DNA of 64,000 nt from Didymella arachidicola (GCA_016630955.3 CM049994.1:620001-684000), one strand, 5' to 3'. Positions 24,221 through 34,808 are shown, numbered from the stretch's first letter. Numbers and translations are program-made. The notes: generated by a model not told the origin, from the letters alone.

Positions 24221-25154
24221 ATGCTCGATATTACGATACCCAAGGTTATGATGAACGAGTCAAGACGGTGCTTGGAGCAGGCTGCGTGTTTATGCCCTAC
24301 CATCTGCATCAGGCATCGAAATGCTGAGTACAATTGTTTCCTCCATCAAGCTCTCCAAGCAATCCGATCTCTTCAATGCAGAAAGAGTCACAGTCGCTGG
24401 GGCAGACACTAAGCGTTCTGACTCCTCGATCTGAGGAAATTGATCAGAACCCAATGCCATCGCTCGGCCATGGCAGTCGACGATCAACGCTGCTAGCGTG
24501 CACAGTCCACTCTAAACACGACAAAGAAGGAAATGTGCTTTACTTTGATGCAGCCGCTGGCCGGTTACAGTCGCAAATGACTCCTTGCAAGTGGAGGGAG
24601 AGGCCCGTGAGCTCTGCGGGCTACCGTCACCCGCATAGCAACTTCAAAATTTCTTCCCGCCAGTGCCTTGCCAGTGTTAGTGTTCGGCGCCGAACATCGG
24701 CCCTTGGACCCAATGGCCGTGGTGTGAATCGTAAAGCTGGCTGCGCGAAGAGAAGTACAACGAACGAATTTAGTTGGAAACGTTGATTTAGAGGGCAAAG
24801 TCAATTGTATATGATAGCCAATTAATCGTATCTCGCGAAAACACGTATACGTAAACCCTTGGTCCTAAGATTGAGTAGAGTCAAGCGGGTCCTACGCACC
24901 GAACGGGTCTTATCGCAATCGGATGGAGCTAAAATCGCCGATAGAAAGTTTGGCAAGCTTCACATCTTCCCCACGATTCAATAATTCATATAGAGTCACA
25001 TTTCCTCTGCTCTGTTGAGCTCGAGCTCTAGCACTTCCCAATTACCCCCCAACAGCCCTCGAGCGACTGACTCTCGCGCGTTCGTCGTCTTTGCCTCTCA
25101 TCACTGGGTGTTCTTAGAGCTCGGTAGCTTAGCAGCTGCTTGACCGCCTGCATC
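24221..25154. other. intergenic region and CPS promoter
   Basis: No convincing gene. A 150-codon frame at 24334-24786 has no ATG-supported start, no recognisable domain and no clear splice partner. A short ATG frame near 24320 (MLSTIVSSIKLSKQSD..) stops after 37 codons. The final 200 bases are pyrimidine-rich with TGACTC motifs and should be the promoter and leader of the carbamoyl-phosphate synthase gene. Confidence 0.5.
24878..25073. promoter_or_regulatory. three TGACTC (Gcn4/Cpc1-type) motifs upstream of CPS
   Basis: The hexamer TGACTC occurs on the minus strand at 24878-24883 and 24993-24998 and on the plus strand at 25068-25073, that is 82-277 bp before the CPS start codon. The bZIP factors Gcn4, Cpc1 and CpcA bind TGA(C/G)TCA and activate arginine genes in cross-pathway control. 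None of the three is a perfect 7-mer, and the hexamer is expected about once per 2 kb. The cluster at an arginine gene is suggestive but not proof. Confidence 0.45.
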
Positions 25155-28100
25155 ATGGCTCTCTGCGGACGTCTGGCGCGTCGCGTACCTACCACGACAA
25201 GCCAATTCCGCAGCATTGCCCCCTCCGTGTCTGCTCGAAACTTCACATCTCGAACAGCTCGTCCTTTGACCTCTTTCCGCGCAAAGGGTGAGTCAAGCGC
25301 GATCCACCGCCAGCTGCGCGCATTCACAAAGATCTCGGCCACATTCAATCAGACACAAGAAGCGCCAAATGCGCAAGCCTACCTTAACAGTGGCGTCATT
25401 TCCGGTGCCCGTAATCTGGTCGATGTGAAGAAGGTCTTGGTCATTGGATCTGGAGGTCTCGCCATTGGACAGGCCGGAGAGTTTGACTACTCAGGTACGA
25501 GCGCATACCTCGGCGCATGAACAGAGTCACACGATACTAAGACATACACAGGATCTCAGGCGCTGAAGGCCCTCAAAGAGGCTGGCGTAAAGTCCGTCCT
25601 TATCAACCCCAACATTGCGACTATCCAGACATCGCATGTGCTCGCCGATGAAATATACTACCTGCCTGTAACCCCCGAATACGTCGAATATGTTATCCAG
25701 AAGGAGAAGCCTGACGGCATCTTCTTGTCCTTTGGAGGTCAGACCGCGCTCAACTTGGGTGTTCAAATGAACAGGAAGGGCCTCTTTGAGAAGTACAACG
25801 TCAAGGTTCTTGGAACCAGCGTCAAGACACTCGAGACCTCTGAGGACCGTGATTTGTTCGCTAGGGCTCTTGATGAGATCGACATTCCCATCGCCAAGTC
25901 GATCGCCGTCAACACCGTCGACGAGGCCCTTGACGCCGCCGAGAAGGTCGGATACCCCATCATCGTTCGTGCTGCGTATGCGCTCGGTGGTCTTGGATCT
26001 GGCTTTGCGAACAACCCTGAGGAGCTCAGGAACTTGTCTGCTCGCTCGCTCACTCTCTCCCCTCAAATTCTGGTTGAGAAATCCCTGAAAGGCTGGAAAG
26101 AGGCCGAGTACGAGGTCGTTCGCGATGCGGCTGATAACTGCATCACAGTCTGCAACATGGAGAACTTCGATCCTCTCGGTGTTCATACCGGTGACAGTAT
26201 CGTTGTTTCGCCTAGTCAGACTTTCAGCGACGAGGAGTACCACATGCTCCGTTCCGCCTCGATCAAGATCGTCCGCCACTTGGGTGTCGTTGGCGAGTGC
26301 AACGTCCAGTACTGTCTCCAGCCCGACGGCCTCGACTACAGGGTCATTGAGGTCAACGCCCGCCTGTCTCGTTCCTCCGCTCTGGCCTCGAAGGCTACCG
26401 GGTACCCTCTTGCCTACACCGCTGCGAAGATCGGTCTCGGACACACTCTGCCTGAACTGCCCAACGCTGTTACCAAGACCACCACCGCCAACTTCGAACC
26501 TTCCCTCGATTATGTCGTCACAAAGATGCCCCGATGGGATCTGAGCAAGTTCCAAAATGTCAAGCGTGACATTGGCAGCTCCATGAAGTCCGTCGGTGAG
26601 GTTATGGCTATCGGCCGTACTTTCGAAGAGTCCTTCCAGAAGGCCTGCCGACAGGTCGACCCCAAGTTCCTCGGTTTCCAGGCCGAGAAGTACGGCGAGG
26701 ATCTCGACTATGAGCTCGCGAACCCCACCGACCGCCGATGGCTCGCCGTTGGCCAGGCCATGTACCACGAGGGCTACACTGTTGACAGGCTGCACGAGCT
26801 CACCAAGATCGACAAGTGGTTCCTGCACAAGCTCCAGAACATTGTCGACTGCACAAAGGAGCTTGAGGAGATTGGCAGCCTCTTCGGCCTCAAGAAGGAG
26901 ATCATCCTCAAGTCCAAGAAGCTCGGTTTCTCTGACAAGCAGATCGCCAAGGCTGTCAACAGCACCGAGGACGAGGTCCGCGCCCGCAGGAAGAGCTTCG
27001 GCATCAGGCCCTGGGTCAAGAAGATTGACACCCTGGCTGCAGAGTATGTTCTCTACCTCCACCCAGCGTTTGCTTTGCTAATTTTGCCTTAGATTCCCAG
27101 CCGATACGAGCATGTTTCTTCTCTCCCTTGATGCTGAACGTATTACTGACTACCTCCAGACTACCTCTACACCACCTACAACGCCTCTTCGCACGACGTT
27201 ACCTTCGACGACCACGGTATTCTCGTTCTCGGCAGCGGTACTTACCGTATTGGAAGCTCCGTCGAGTTCGATTGGTGTGCTGTCAACGCTACCATGTCGC
27301 TGAACAAGCTCGGCAAGAAGACTGTCATGATCAATTATAACCCTGAGACATAGTATTTACCCCCCCCCCTTTCTTTTGTTTTTTGAACTCTCTGGCTGTT
27401 TCCGGTCATTTTGAGACTATGTTTGAGCCAAAACTGACAAAAACCAGCTCTACCGACTTCGACGTCGCCGACAGGCTCTACTTCGAGGAGCTCAGCTACG
27501 AGCGCGTCATGGACATCTACGAGCTGGAGACCGCCCAAGGTGTCGTTGTCTCTGTTGGTGGTCAGCTTCCTCAGAACATTGCCTTGAAGCTCCAGGAGTC
27601 TGGCAAGGCAAAGGTTCTCGGAACCGACCCCTTGGACATTGACAAGGCCGAGGACCGTCACAAGTTCTCTTCCATCCTCGACTCCATTGGTGTCGACCAG
27701 CCCGCCTGGAAGGAGCTGACATCGTACGAGGAGGCGAAGAAGTTCGCCGACAACGTCTCGTACCCAGTCCTCGTCCGCCCATCTTATGTCCTCTCCGGTG
27801 CTGCCATGACCGTCATTCGCAGCGAGAACGAGCTTGAGGAGAAGCTTCTCGCCGCCTCTTCCGTCTCCCCTGACCACCCCGTCGTCATCACCAAGTTCAT
27901 CGATGGCGCTCAGGAGATTGACTGCGACGCTGTTGCCGATAACGGCAAGGTCCTCGTCCACGCCGTCAGTGAGCACGTTGAGAACGCTGGTGTTCACTCT
28001 GGTGACGCCACACTTGTCCTGCCCCCTGTCAACCTTGACGCCAGGATCCAGGAGCGTGTCAAGGAGATCGCCGACAAGGTCGCTAAGGCCTGGAACATCA

Positions 28101-28924
28101 CGGGTCCCTTCAACATGCAGATCATCAAGGAGGAGGTCGAGGGCGCCGAGCCTAACCTCAAGGTCATCGAGTGCAACCTCCGTGCATCTCGTTCGTTCCC
28201 CTTCGTCAGCAAGGTCCTCGGAACCAACTTCATTGATGTTGCTACCAAGGCTCTTGTCGGCCGTGAGGTTCCCGAGCCCACTGACCTCATGAAAGTCGAG
28301 CGCAACTACGTCGCCACAAAGGTTCCCCAGTTCTCCTGGACTAGGTTGGCTGGTGCCGATCCTTACCTCGGTGTCGAGATGTCCTCCACCGGTGAGATGG
28401 CTTGCTTCGGCAAGGACCTCGTGGAGGCCTACTGGACTTCCGCTCAGTCGCAGATGAACTTCCGTCTGCCCGAGGCCGGGGAGGGTCTCCTTTTCGGTGG
28501 CGACGTCACAGCCGGATCCCTCCACTCCAACTCCCTGATCCAAATCGCAAAGTACATCCAAACCCTCGGCTACAAATTCCTTGCGGCCAACTCGGACGTC
28601 AAAGCCCTCCTCGAGACCAACGTCCCCGGCGTCACCGTCGACGTCATCGCCTTCCCCAAGGAAGATAAGCGCGCTCTCCGCGAAGTCTTCGAGAAGAACG
28701 ATATCCGCGGCTGCTTCAACCTGGCCAAGTACCGGGCCAACGGCCTGCTCGACGAGGACTACGTCATGCGCCGCAACGCCGTCGACTTTGGCGTCCCGCT
28801 CTTCATGGAGCCCAAGACGGCCGTCCTCTTCGCCCAGTGCATGAGCGAGAAGCTGCCCAAGAAGGACGGCATCCCCAGCGAAGTCCGCACCTGGAGCGAG
28901 TTCGTCGGCGGCCGCCCGTTGTAA
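25155..28924 (+). CDS. CPA2: arginine-specific carbamoyl-phosphate synthase, large subunit
   Basis: Five exons: 25155-25494, 25552-27043, a 17-nt microexon 27093-27109, 27160-27352 and 27448-28924, giving 1172 residues. The N-terminus is rich in Arg, Ser and Thr and poor in acidic residues, a mitochondrial transit peptide. The two homologous halves each carry the pre-ATP-grasp and ATP-grasp folds (first VLVIGSGGLAIGQAGEFDYSG, second VLGSGTYRIGSSVEFDW). The C-terminal MGS-like domain (about 1020-1172) ends WSEFVGG. The enzyme makes carbamoyl phosphate from glutamine-derived ammonia, bicarbonate and 2 ATP for arginine synthesis, with a small glutaminase subunit not in this window. Intron 3 (27110-27159) starts GC (ACGA|GCATGT..CCAG) but is required to restore FPADTNYLYTTYN. 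Intron 4 (95 nt) contains a run of ten C. Very strong C/G third-position bias indicates high expression. The gene converges on AlaRS. Confidence 0.95.
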
Positions 28925-29468
28925 ATGAAATTTCACCATCAATCAGCCGCTGTGCCGCGCCGCGGCGGGAAACGTGGGGGATTGGAATATACCCAGTGGG
29001 GTGGGAAGAGGGTAGATCTACGTACGAGACATGATCTGTGTGGATCTATGGGAGAAGGTTTTGTGGTCCTGTTTATACAGCGTTCCGGCTCATCTGCAAA
29101 GGCCGTGGCAGTTTAGAGGAGTTTGGGATGCTTTGGCATGAGGGTTGTGCGACAAAAGGGGTCTTCTCTCTGGGTTTGTAAGCTAGTAATTCATTGAATC
29201 GAACTTGATACTACGAAGCGGTGGGGTCTTGATTCGGATCGGCGGCCTCTTGCGTGAGAAAATAGGAGGTAGTCAGGTGCCGGTTGCGAGTAGGTGATGA
29301 TCTGATAATAAACCCGACGGCTACAATACTCCGCGCTGGAGGGTCTCCTGACTCTAATATCACATTCAAGGTCTCGTTGAACGTCATCATAGACAATGTC
29401 GGTACGACGTGATTCATCTTTCTTGAAAGAGTCTATGCAGTAGAATACATGGCAGATGGCGCTCGCCA
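28925..29468. other. convergent 3' region of CPS and AlaRS
   Basis: The 544 bases between the two stop codons hold the 3' UTRs of both genes. I see no gene, repeat or structured RNA. Confidence 0.6.
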
Positions 29469-32400
29469 TTACAGCGACAGGTTCTCGATCCACTTGGTCG
29501 CCTCCTCGACACCCTGGTCGACCTTGTCGGCGTTGGTGCCCTGTCCGATGGCAGTGGGCGCGCCGGGCTTGCCTCCAGCCTTGCCGCCGATGATGGGCGT
29601 CACGGCAGCAGCCCACTTGGGACCGTCGCCGCCCTTGGCCTTGAACGGCTGTGTGCGTGTTAGCAAAGTGTTCATCTCGAGTCCACAGTACAGTCAGGCT
29701 TACCTCGGACACGTAGCATCCGTGCACGACCTTGCCCTCCTCTGGGCTTGCAGCGAAAAGGTACAGACTGCGGTCCTTGATGGCGCTCTTCGGGCCAGAT
29801 ATGGTCTTGATGACGTCGCTGATGGTCTTGTTCATGGTGCTCGAGTACTCGACCTTCTGGACGAGGAACTTGTTGCTGTCGTCCTCGAAGTGCTTGGTCA
29901 CGGCGTCGAGGACCTTCTTCTGCTCCGCCTTGGCGGCAGCTTTCTGCTCGTCGAGAATGCTCTTGCTGATCTTCGCCATGCGATCCCGAAGGCGGCTCTT
30001 AGTCAGTGCGGAGATGGTGAGGTTGTTGAGGTCGACTTGTGTACGCTTCGCGTCGTTCTCCTTCTGGGGGCCAAACTTCAGCTTTTCCAGAGCGTCGAGG
30101 CGCTCCGAGAAGTCGTTGGCGATGCGCTGTACGTTGTAGGCTTCTTGGCCGGTGACAGCGATCACGCGGCGGATGCCCTTGGCGATACCGGACTCCTCAA
30201 TGATGACAAGCTCCTTGATCTCACCGGTCTTCAGAACGTGGGTGCCACCGCAGAACTCGATCGAGAGCTTGCTCCAGGCCTCGTTCTTGGGATCGGCGAT
30301 GAGGTCTTCGACGGGCTTGCCTACAGAAACGACACGAACCGGGTCAGGGTAGGTCTCGCCGAAGACAGCACGGAGGCCGTTGATCTCGCGGGCTGTCGCA
30401 AGTGGTACATCCTTGGCGTATACTTGTGTGTCTTGCTTGATGTATTCAGAAGAGATCTGCTCGACCTTTTCAAGCTCAGCGTCCGACAAACCGGCCTTGT
30501 GCGAGAAATCGAAGCGGAGCTTTTCCGGTGCGACGAGCGAGCCCTTCTGATCAACTTCGTTGCCGAGCACTTCGCGGAGAGCGTAGTTGAGAACGTGGGT
30601 TCCAGTGTGGTTGTTTCGGATGGGATTCCTTCGGAGCTCGTCAAACTCAGCAATGACTTGGCCGCCAACGCTCAGTTCGCCTTGGCCGAGATAACCTGTG
30701 TGCAGCACGTAACCAGCGTAGACCTGAACATCATCGACTGTGAAGTCGGCCTCACCGTCGATGACCAGCTTTCCGTAGTCGGCCTCCTGGCCACCTTGCT
30801 CGGCGTAGAAGTTGGTCTTGTCAAGCAAGATACCGAAGCGCTCTCCTTGGGGAACCTCGTTTGTGCTCTTCAAGAACTGCTTGTTGTGGTAGATGGCCTT
30901 GATGGTGGCGGTGATGTTCTCGCGGCCATACTTTGCGCTGTCGTCCGTCTTGGGGACCTCGGGCATGTTGTCAAGAGCGCCCAGATCGTGGACATCGAGC
31001 TTGACGACAACACCGGCAGCCTTCTTATCGCCTTTGCTGGCCTCGCGTGCCTTCTCTTGGGCCTCCTCGACTTCCTTATCGTTGATGTTGAGTCCGCGCT
31101 CCTCAGCCATGAGTTTTGTGAGATCGACGGGGAAACCATAGGTGTCATATAACCTCCAAACGTCGTCTCCGGGCAGGTCGTTTGAGCCCTTGGCCTTGGC
31201 TTTCTGTGCGTACTTTTCGAAGATGACCTCACCGCGGTCCAGCGACTTGGCAAAGGCCTTCTCCTCCTCGTCGAGGATCTCGATGATATCCTGCTGCTTC
31301 TTCTTGATCTCGGGGAACATGTCGCCCATCTGCTCGACCAGTGTGGGGACGATCTTTGAGAAGAAGTCGCCAATATCCGTCTCGAAGTACTTGCGAGCAT
31401 AACGCGCGCCTCTTCGGAGGACTCGTCGAACAACGTATCCACGACCGACGTTGTTGGGAACACCACCATCGGCGATGGCGAAGGACATCATACGGACGTG
31501 ATCGGCGACGACTCGGTAGGCGGTATCGATACCATCTGGGTCCTCCTTGCCGAACTTTGCGTTGTAGGGGCGGGCGCCTGTGACTTGTTGGATCTTGTCG
31601 AAGAGGGGAGTGAAGACATCTGTGTCGTAGTTTGACATTTTCTTTTGCAGCAAGCAGACCAATCGCTCAAAGCCCATGCCGGTATCGATGTGCTTGTTCG
31701 GCAGGGGCCGCAGGGACCTGTCTGGCTCGCGGTTGTACTGCATGAAGACGTTGTTCCAGATCTCAATGACCTCGGGGTCATCTGCGTTGACCAGCTCGGC
31801 GGCATTCCTGTATTTGCCGTTGACGGGCTCCCTCAGGTCGTAGTGGACTTCTGAACAAGGGCCACATGGGCCCTGGTCACCCATCTCCCAGAAGTTGTCC
31901 TTCATGTTGCCGGGCAGGATGTGGTCCTCTGGGACGCCGACGGCCTTCCAGAGCTCGAGGGCCTCGAGATCTGGGTCGAGTCCGCCGGCCTTGTCGCCCT
32001 CGAAGTAGGTGACGTACAGTCGGTTGGGGTCGATGCCGTAGACTTTTGTGAGCAGCTCCCATGTGAAGCCAATGGCCTCCTTCTTGAAATAGTCGCCAAA
32101 GGACCAGTTGCCCAGCATCTCAAAGAAGGTGTGGTGGTAGCTGTCCTTGCCGACATCGTCGAGATCGTTGTGCTTGCCGCCGGCGCGGATGCACTTTTGC
32201 GAGTTGGCGGCGCGCTTGAGCTGGGCAAAGTCGGAGGCGGGGTCAACGGTGCCCTGGAAGATGGTCTTGTACTGGTTCATGCCGGCATTGGTGAAGAGCA
32301 GGGTGGGATCGGAGAGGGGCACGACCGAGGAGGAGGGCACTGTGGGGGTCAATTGGGTTCTTGGGGGGAGGCATGGGAATAGACAGTAGGAACAGACGGT

Positions 32401-32815
32401 AGGGAGGAGGGAAGAGGAGAGTGTATAGTGGAGGGAAGAGGAGAGTGTATAGTGGAGGGAAGAGGAGAGAGTATAGTAGAGAGATAGAGCAGAGACTGGA
32501 GAGTGGAGAGGAGGGAATAGACAGTAGAGATCAGAGACCAGACGTACCAAAGGTGTGGCCATGGTCCTTGAAGTAGTCCAGGAAAGTCTGGCGCACTTTG
32601 GCAGCAGCCCACTGCGGCTGGTCGTTCGCCATGACTGCGGCCTGCGCGCGAGCGGAGAGGGGCGTGTGCGAGGAAGAGCGCGCAGCAAAGGGGAGCTGCA
32701 GCAGGACGGCGTGTGCGGAGGGGCGGCGGCAGGTGCGGGCGCGGGCGTGGGCGTGGGCAGGTCCGCGTCGTCCTGGTTGACTCAGACGGGCAGCTCGCGA
32801 GAATGTTTGGAGCAT
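29469..32815 (-). CDS. ALA1: alanyl-tRNA synthetase, cytosolic and probably mitochondrial
   Basis: Exons 32815 (or 32632)-32548, 32339-29704 and 29648-29469. The ATG at 32632 (MANDQPQW) gives 966 residues. An in-frame ATG at 32815 adds 61 residues rich in Arg, Ala, Ser and His with no Asp or Glu, a textbook mitochondrial presequence. The short start has the stronger context (G at -3, G at +4), which fits leaky scanning or two transcripts. The class II catalytic core begins at HTFVPSSSVVPL, restored by splicing, and includes FTNAGMNQYK and RAANSQKCIRAGGKHNDL. The editing domain has the metal-binding HTGTH and CGGTH motifs. The C-terminal domain ends with the Gly-rich GGKAGGKPGAP segment on exon 3. 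It charges tRNA-Ala; in yeast one gene serves both compartments. Intron 1 (208 nt) is unusually long and repetitive. Codon bias is strong. Confidence 0.95.
32409..32480. repeat. 24-bp tandem repeat in AlaRS intron 1
   Basis: Three units of 24 bp begin at 32409, 32433 and 32457 (GGGAAGAGGAGAGTGTATAG and so on). The first two are essentially identical and the third diverges after GAGAG. Degenerate purine-rich sequence continues to about 32540. On the transcribed strand this is a long polypyrimidine tract inside the intron. Confidence 0.85.
32778..32784. promoter_or_regulatory. perfect TGACTCA motif between the two AlaRS starts
   Basis: TGACTCA is a full match to the Gcn4/Cpc1 site TGA(C/G)TCA. 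It lies inside the coding sequence of the predicted presequence, about 146 bp upstream of the short-form ATG. It could drive a shorter transcript for the cytosolic enzyme. Perfect copies also occur by chance in this window (for example near 4548 and 14456). Confidence 0.35.
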
Positions 32816-33159
32816 GTCCCGAACTGCAGCAGGCGGCGGCGCTGCGCTGCGGGGCACTCAGCGGCAGAGGGAGGGCACCGCCGTGGGAACGCCTGACGCT
32901 AGTTTCTAGAAAGCCCTCGAGTGCCCTCGAAGGCCGCCCGCTCCACGCCATGGAACGCAACATAAGCACGACAGCCCCTCCCACACACGCTGCCGTCGCC
33001 TACATGTGACCTGGGGACTAACTCGGCTTCACACGACCTGACCCCCGACCTGACGCCCGCGGAAAAGTACGCAGAGCACTGTGCGACACGGACAGGCAAT
33101 GGATGGCGGCCGTCATAGCTCCCGAGCTCCACCACCACCGCAATGCGTCGCAGCAGGCC
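32816..33159. promoter_or_regulatory. divergent promoter, AlaRS and unknown gene
   Basis: A 344-bp GC-rich stretch between divergent start codons presumably serves both genes. An in-frame ATG at 33103 gives the plus-strand gene a possible earlier start. No clear TATA element was seen. Confidence 0.5.
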
Positions 33160-33804
33160 ATGAGCGCTCCCCATGGCAAGAAGCGCGCAGCTGATGCCGC
33201 CCCCGACGGCGAGCAGCGCCTGAGCAAGCGCTTCGACCTGCTGAACCTCGACAACACCAACAAGGCCGCCCGCCTCTACATCCCAGTCGCAGGCTCCTCC
33301 TACTCCTCCGCCGCAGCAGCTGCAGCGCCGCCATCGACCACACCCCATCCGCTCGCCCCTAATGCGCCCAGGCCAAAGCGCACACGCGCGCCCCGCCCGC
33401 CGACGAGCGACGACGCCATGCAGGTCGAGGACACGCCGCACCGCGTCTACATCCACGACCTGGCCGCCGAGCTGAGCGACACCGACTCGGACTCGGAGAA
33501 TCCCATCTTCCTGTCCGACATCGAGAAGCACCTCTCCAAGATCCCACGCCACGTGCTGCTGGGCCCGCCGCCCAAGCCCACCGAGCACAACCAGGTGGTC
33601 CTGTACAATGTGCCTGCGAGCCTGACCGTCCCCGAGGAGCACGACAATGTGCGCAAGGCCATCGTCGAGGCGAGGCAGAGGATCAGAGACAAGCAGGTGA
33701 GCGGCCTGGCGGAGCCGGAGAGGGCGCTTGACCTCTCCGCCGCAGGAGCCATGTGTGCAGCGCGAGACGCCGACGAGGATGCAGATGCCATGGACCTGGA
33801 TTGA
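33160..33804 (+). CDS. unknown conserved-type acidic protein
   Basis: From ATG 33160 (MSAPHGKKRAADAAPDG) the product has 214 residues; an upstream in-frame ATG at 33103 would add 19. It is largely disordered, with an Ala-rich run, basic patches and the acidic end DADEDADAMDLD. The central block VYIHDLAAELSDTDSDSENP followed by IFLSDIEKHLSKIPRHVL looks like a constrained motif, and I believe it recurs in other filamentous fungi, but I know no function. Basic KKRA and RPKRTRA stretches could be nuclear signals. A stretch at 33697-33745 looks like a 49-nt intron (GTGAGC..CTTGAC..CCGCAG), but removing it shifts frame and destroys the acidic C-terminus, so I keep it as coding. Confidence 0.75.
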   Translation: MSAPHGKKRAADAAPDGEQRLSKRFDLLNLDNTNKAARLYIPVAGSSYSSAAAAAAPPSTTPHPLAPNAPRPKRTRAPRPPTSDDAMQVEDTPHRVYIHDLAAELSDTDSDSENPIFLSDIEKHLSKIPRHVLLGPPPKPTEHNQVVLYNVPASLTVPEEHDNVRKAIVEARQRIRDKQVSGLAEPERALDLSAAGAMCAARDADEDADAMDLD

Positions 33805-33950
33805 GCATCACCTCAATTAGCATAAATCTGGACTGAGCTATCGTCTCAATTAAGATGGGTCTGATAACAGCCATCACCTCAATCAGGATAATCTGGACTG
33901 TCATAACGTCGTTGGGATGGATACAATCAAGCTATCATGTCAATTAGGAA
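33804..33950. repeat. imperfect 33-bp repeats downstream of the unknown gene
   Basis: Three loosely similar units (about 33804-33836, 33837-33868 and 33869-33901) share ATCACCTCAATTAG and ATCTGGACTG cores. A partial copy lies at about 33931-33948 (GCTATCATGTCAATTAGG). They begin at the stop codon, so they would sit in the 3' UTR. The origin is not apparent. Confidence 0.65.
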
Positions 33951-33991
33951 AAAGTACTTATACAACGCACAAAGCATGATCCAGCCACACT

Positions 33992-34012
33992 CCCCCCCCC
34001 CCCCCCCCCCCC
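33992..34012. repeat. poly-C tract of 21 bases
   Basis: An uninterrupted run of 21 C lies between two convergent genes. Its length is likely polymorphic and prone to sequencing error. Confidence 0.95.
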
Positions 34013-34045
34013 GCAACCCACCACCAACCTCACCACCTCAACACC

Positions 34046-34808
34046 TCACTTCCTAAACCGATCGGTAATCCCCTTCAACACCGCCCTCGCCTTCTGCGGC
34101 GGCCTTGGCGGCAACGCCTCACCACCCTGCTGCTGCCCCTGCTCCACATCACCGCCCACAACCCCGCTCTGCTGCGGCCCTTGCACGCCCTGCGCTCCAT
34201 ACTGCGGCATCTCCAAGCCCTGGTTCGGCGCCGTCTTGCTCGCGCCAGCCGGCGCGCCATACACCGGCGGCGCATCGCCGTTGTATAGCGGCGGCGCCTC
34301 CGTCCACGCCCCGTCCTGCCGCTGCTGGTACGCCTGCTGCTGCTGGTACGCCTGCTGCTGCTGGCCATAGTACGGGTTCTGCGGGTTGTAGAAGGTGAAG
34401 TGGTTCTGTGGGGTGGGGGCTTGGCCGTAGCGTTTGCGCTCTTGGTAGGTGACGAGGAACTGGGTCTTGGTTAGCGCCTGCTATTCCCTCCATCTCTCTT
34501 GCTGGCTTCTTTCAAAGCAGGAGATACAAAACAGGACCTACGCGGTGGTACCCCAACAGCGGCTTCCCCTTCTTAAGACGCCGCTTAGCGTGAATATATC
34601 CGCCGATGAACCAGAGCATGAACGCCGCAAACATGGACCCCAGAATCGCCCATTTGACAATCATGCCCTTCTGCTACGCGTCAGCAAAACAACCCCCTCC
34701 CAAATGGGAGACCATCAACCGTACCTCTGTGTACCAAAACCCCCCGTCACGGAAACACTCAATCGTCCCATCGACTTCCTCGACGCAATATCTCTTGCTT
34801 AGCACCAT
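34046..34808 (-). CDS. RCR-family membrane protein with PPxY motifs
   Basis: Three exons, 34808-34725, 34670-34542 and 34459-34046 (introns 54 and 82 nt, GT..AG), give 208 residues. The N-terminus MVLSKRYCVEEVDGTIECFRDGGFWYTE is short and Cys-containing. One membrane segment (about 32-53, VKWAILGSMFAAFMLWFIGGYI) is followed by a basic KRRLKKGK stop-transfer. The cytosolic tail is Pro/Gln/Tyr-rich with the PPxY motifs PPLY and PPVY and a repeated AYQQQQ unit. This is the layout of yeast Rcr1/Rcr2, endosomal or ER membrane adaptors that recruit the Rsp5 ubiquitin ligase through PPxY and affect chitin deposition and Congo red resistance. Role by family; the 3' splice site of intron 1 could be three bases earlier, adding a Gln. 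Confidence 0.88.

Noticed and set aside
24320..24786. possible gene or pseudogene after lcl3
   Set aside because: Only short frames that cannot be linked by plausible splicing, with no recognisable domain.
25527..27062. 511-codon open frame on the minus strand inside CPS
   Set aside because: It is antisense to well-conserved CPS exons with extreme C/G third-position bias, which suppresses stops on the opposite strand. Its Leu/Val/Gly/Asp/Glu-rich composition is typical of such shadows and no domain is visible.
27335..28942. 535-codon minus-strand open frame opposite the second CPS half
   Set aside because: Same explanation: a codon-bias shadow with no family motif.
29449..31152. 567-codon plus-strand open frame opposite AlaRS
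   Set aside because: Antisense shadow of the codon-biased AlaRS coding sequence; composition is repetitive Leu/Val/Asp and no motif is seen.
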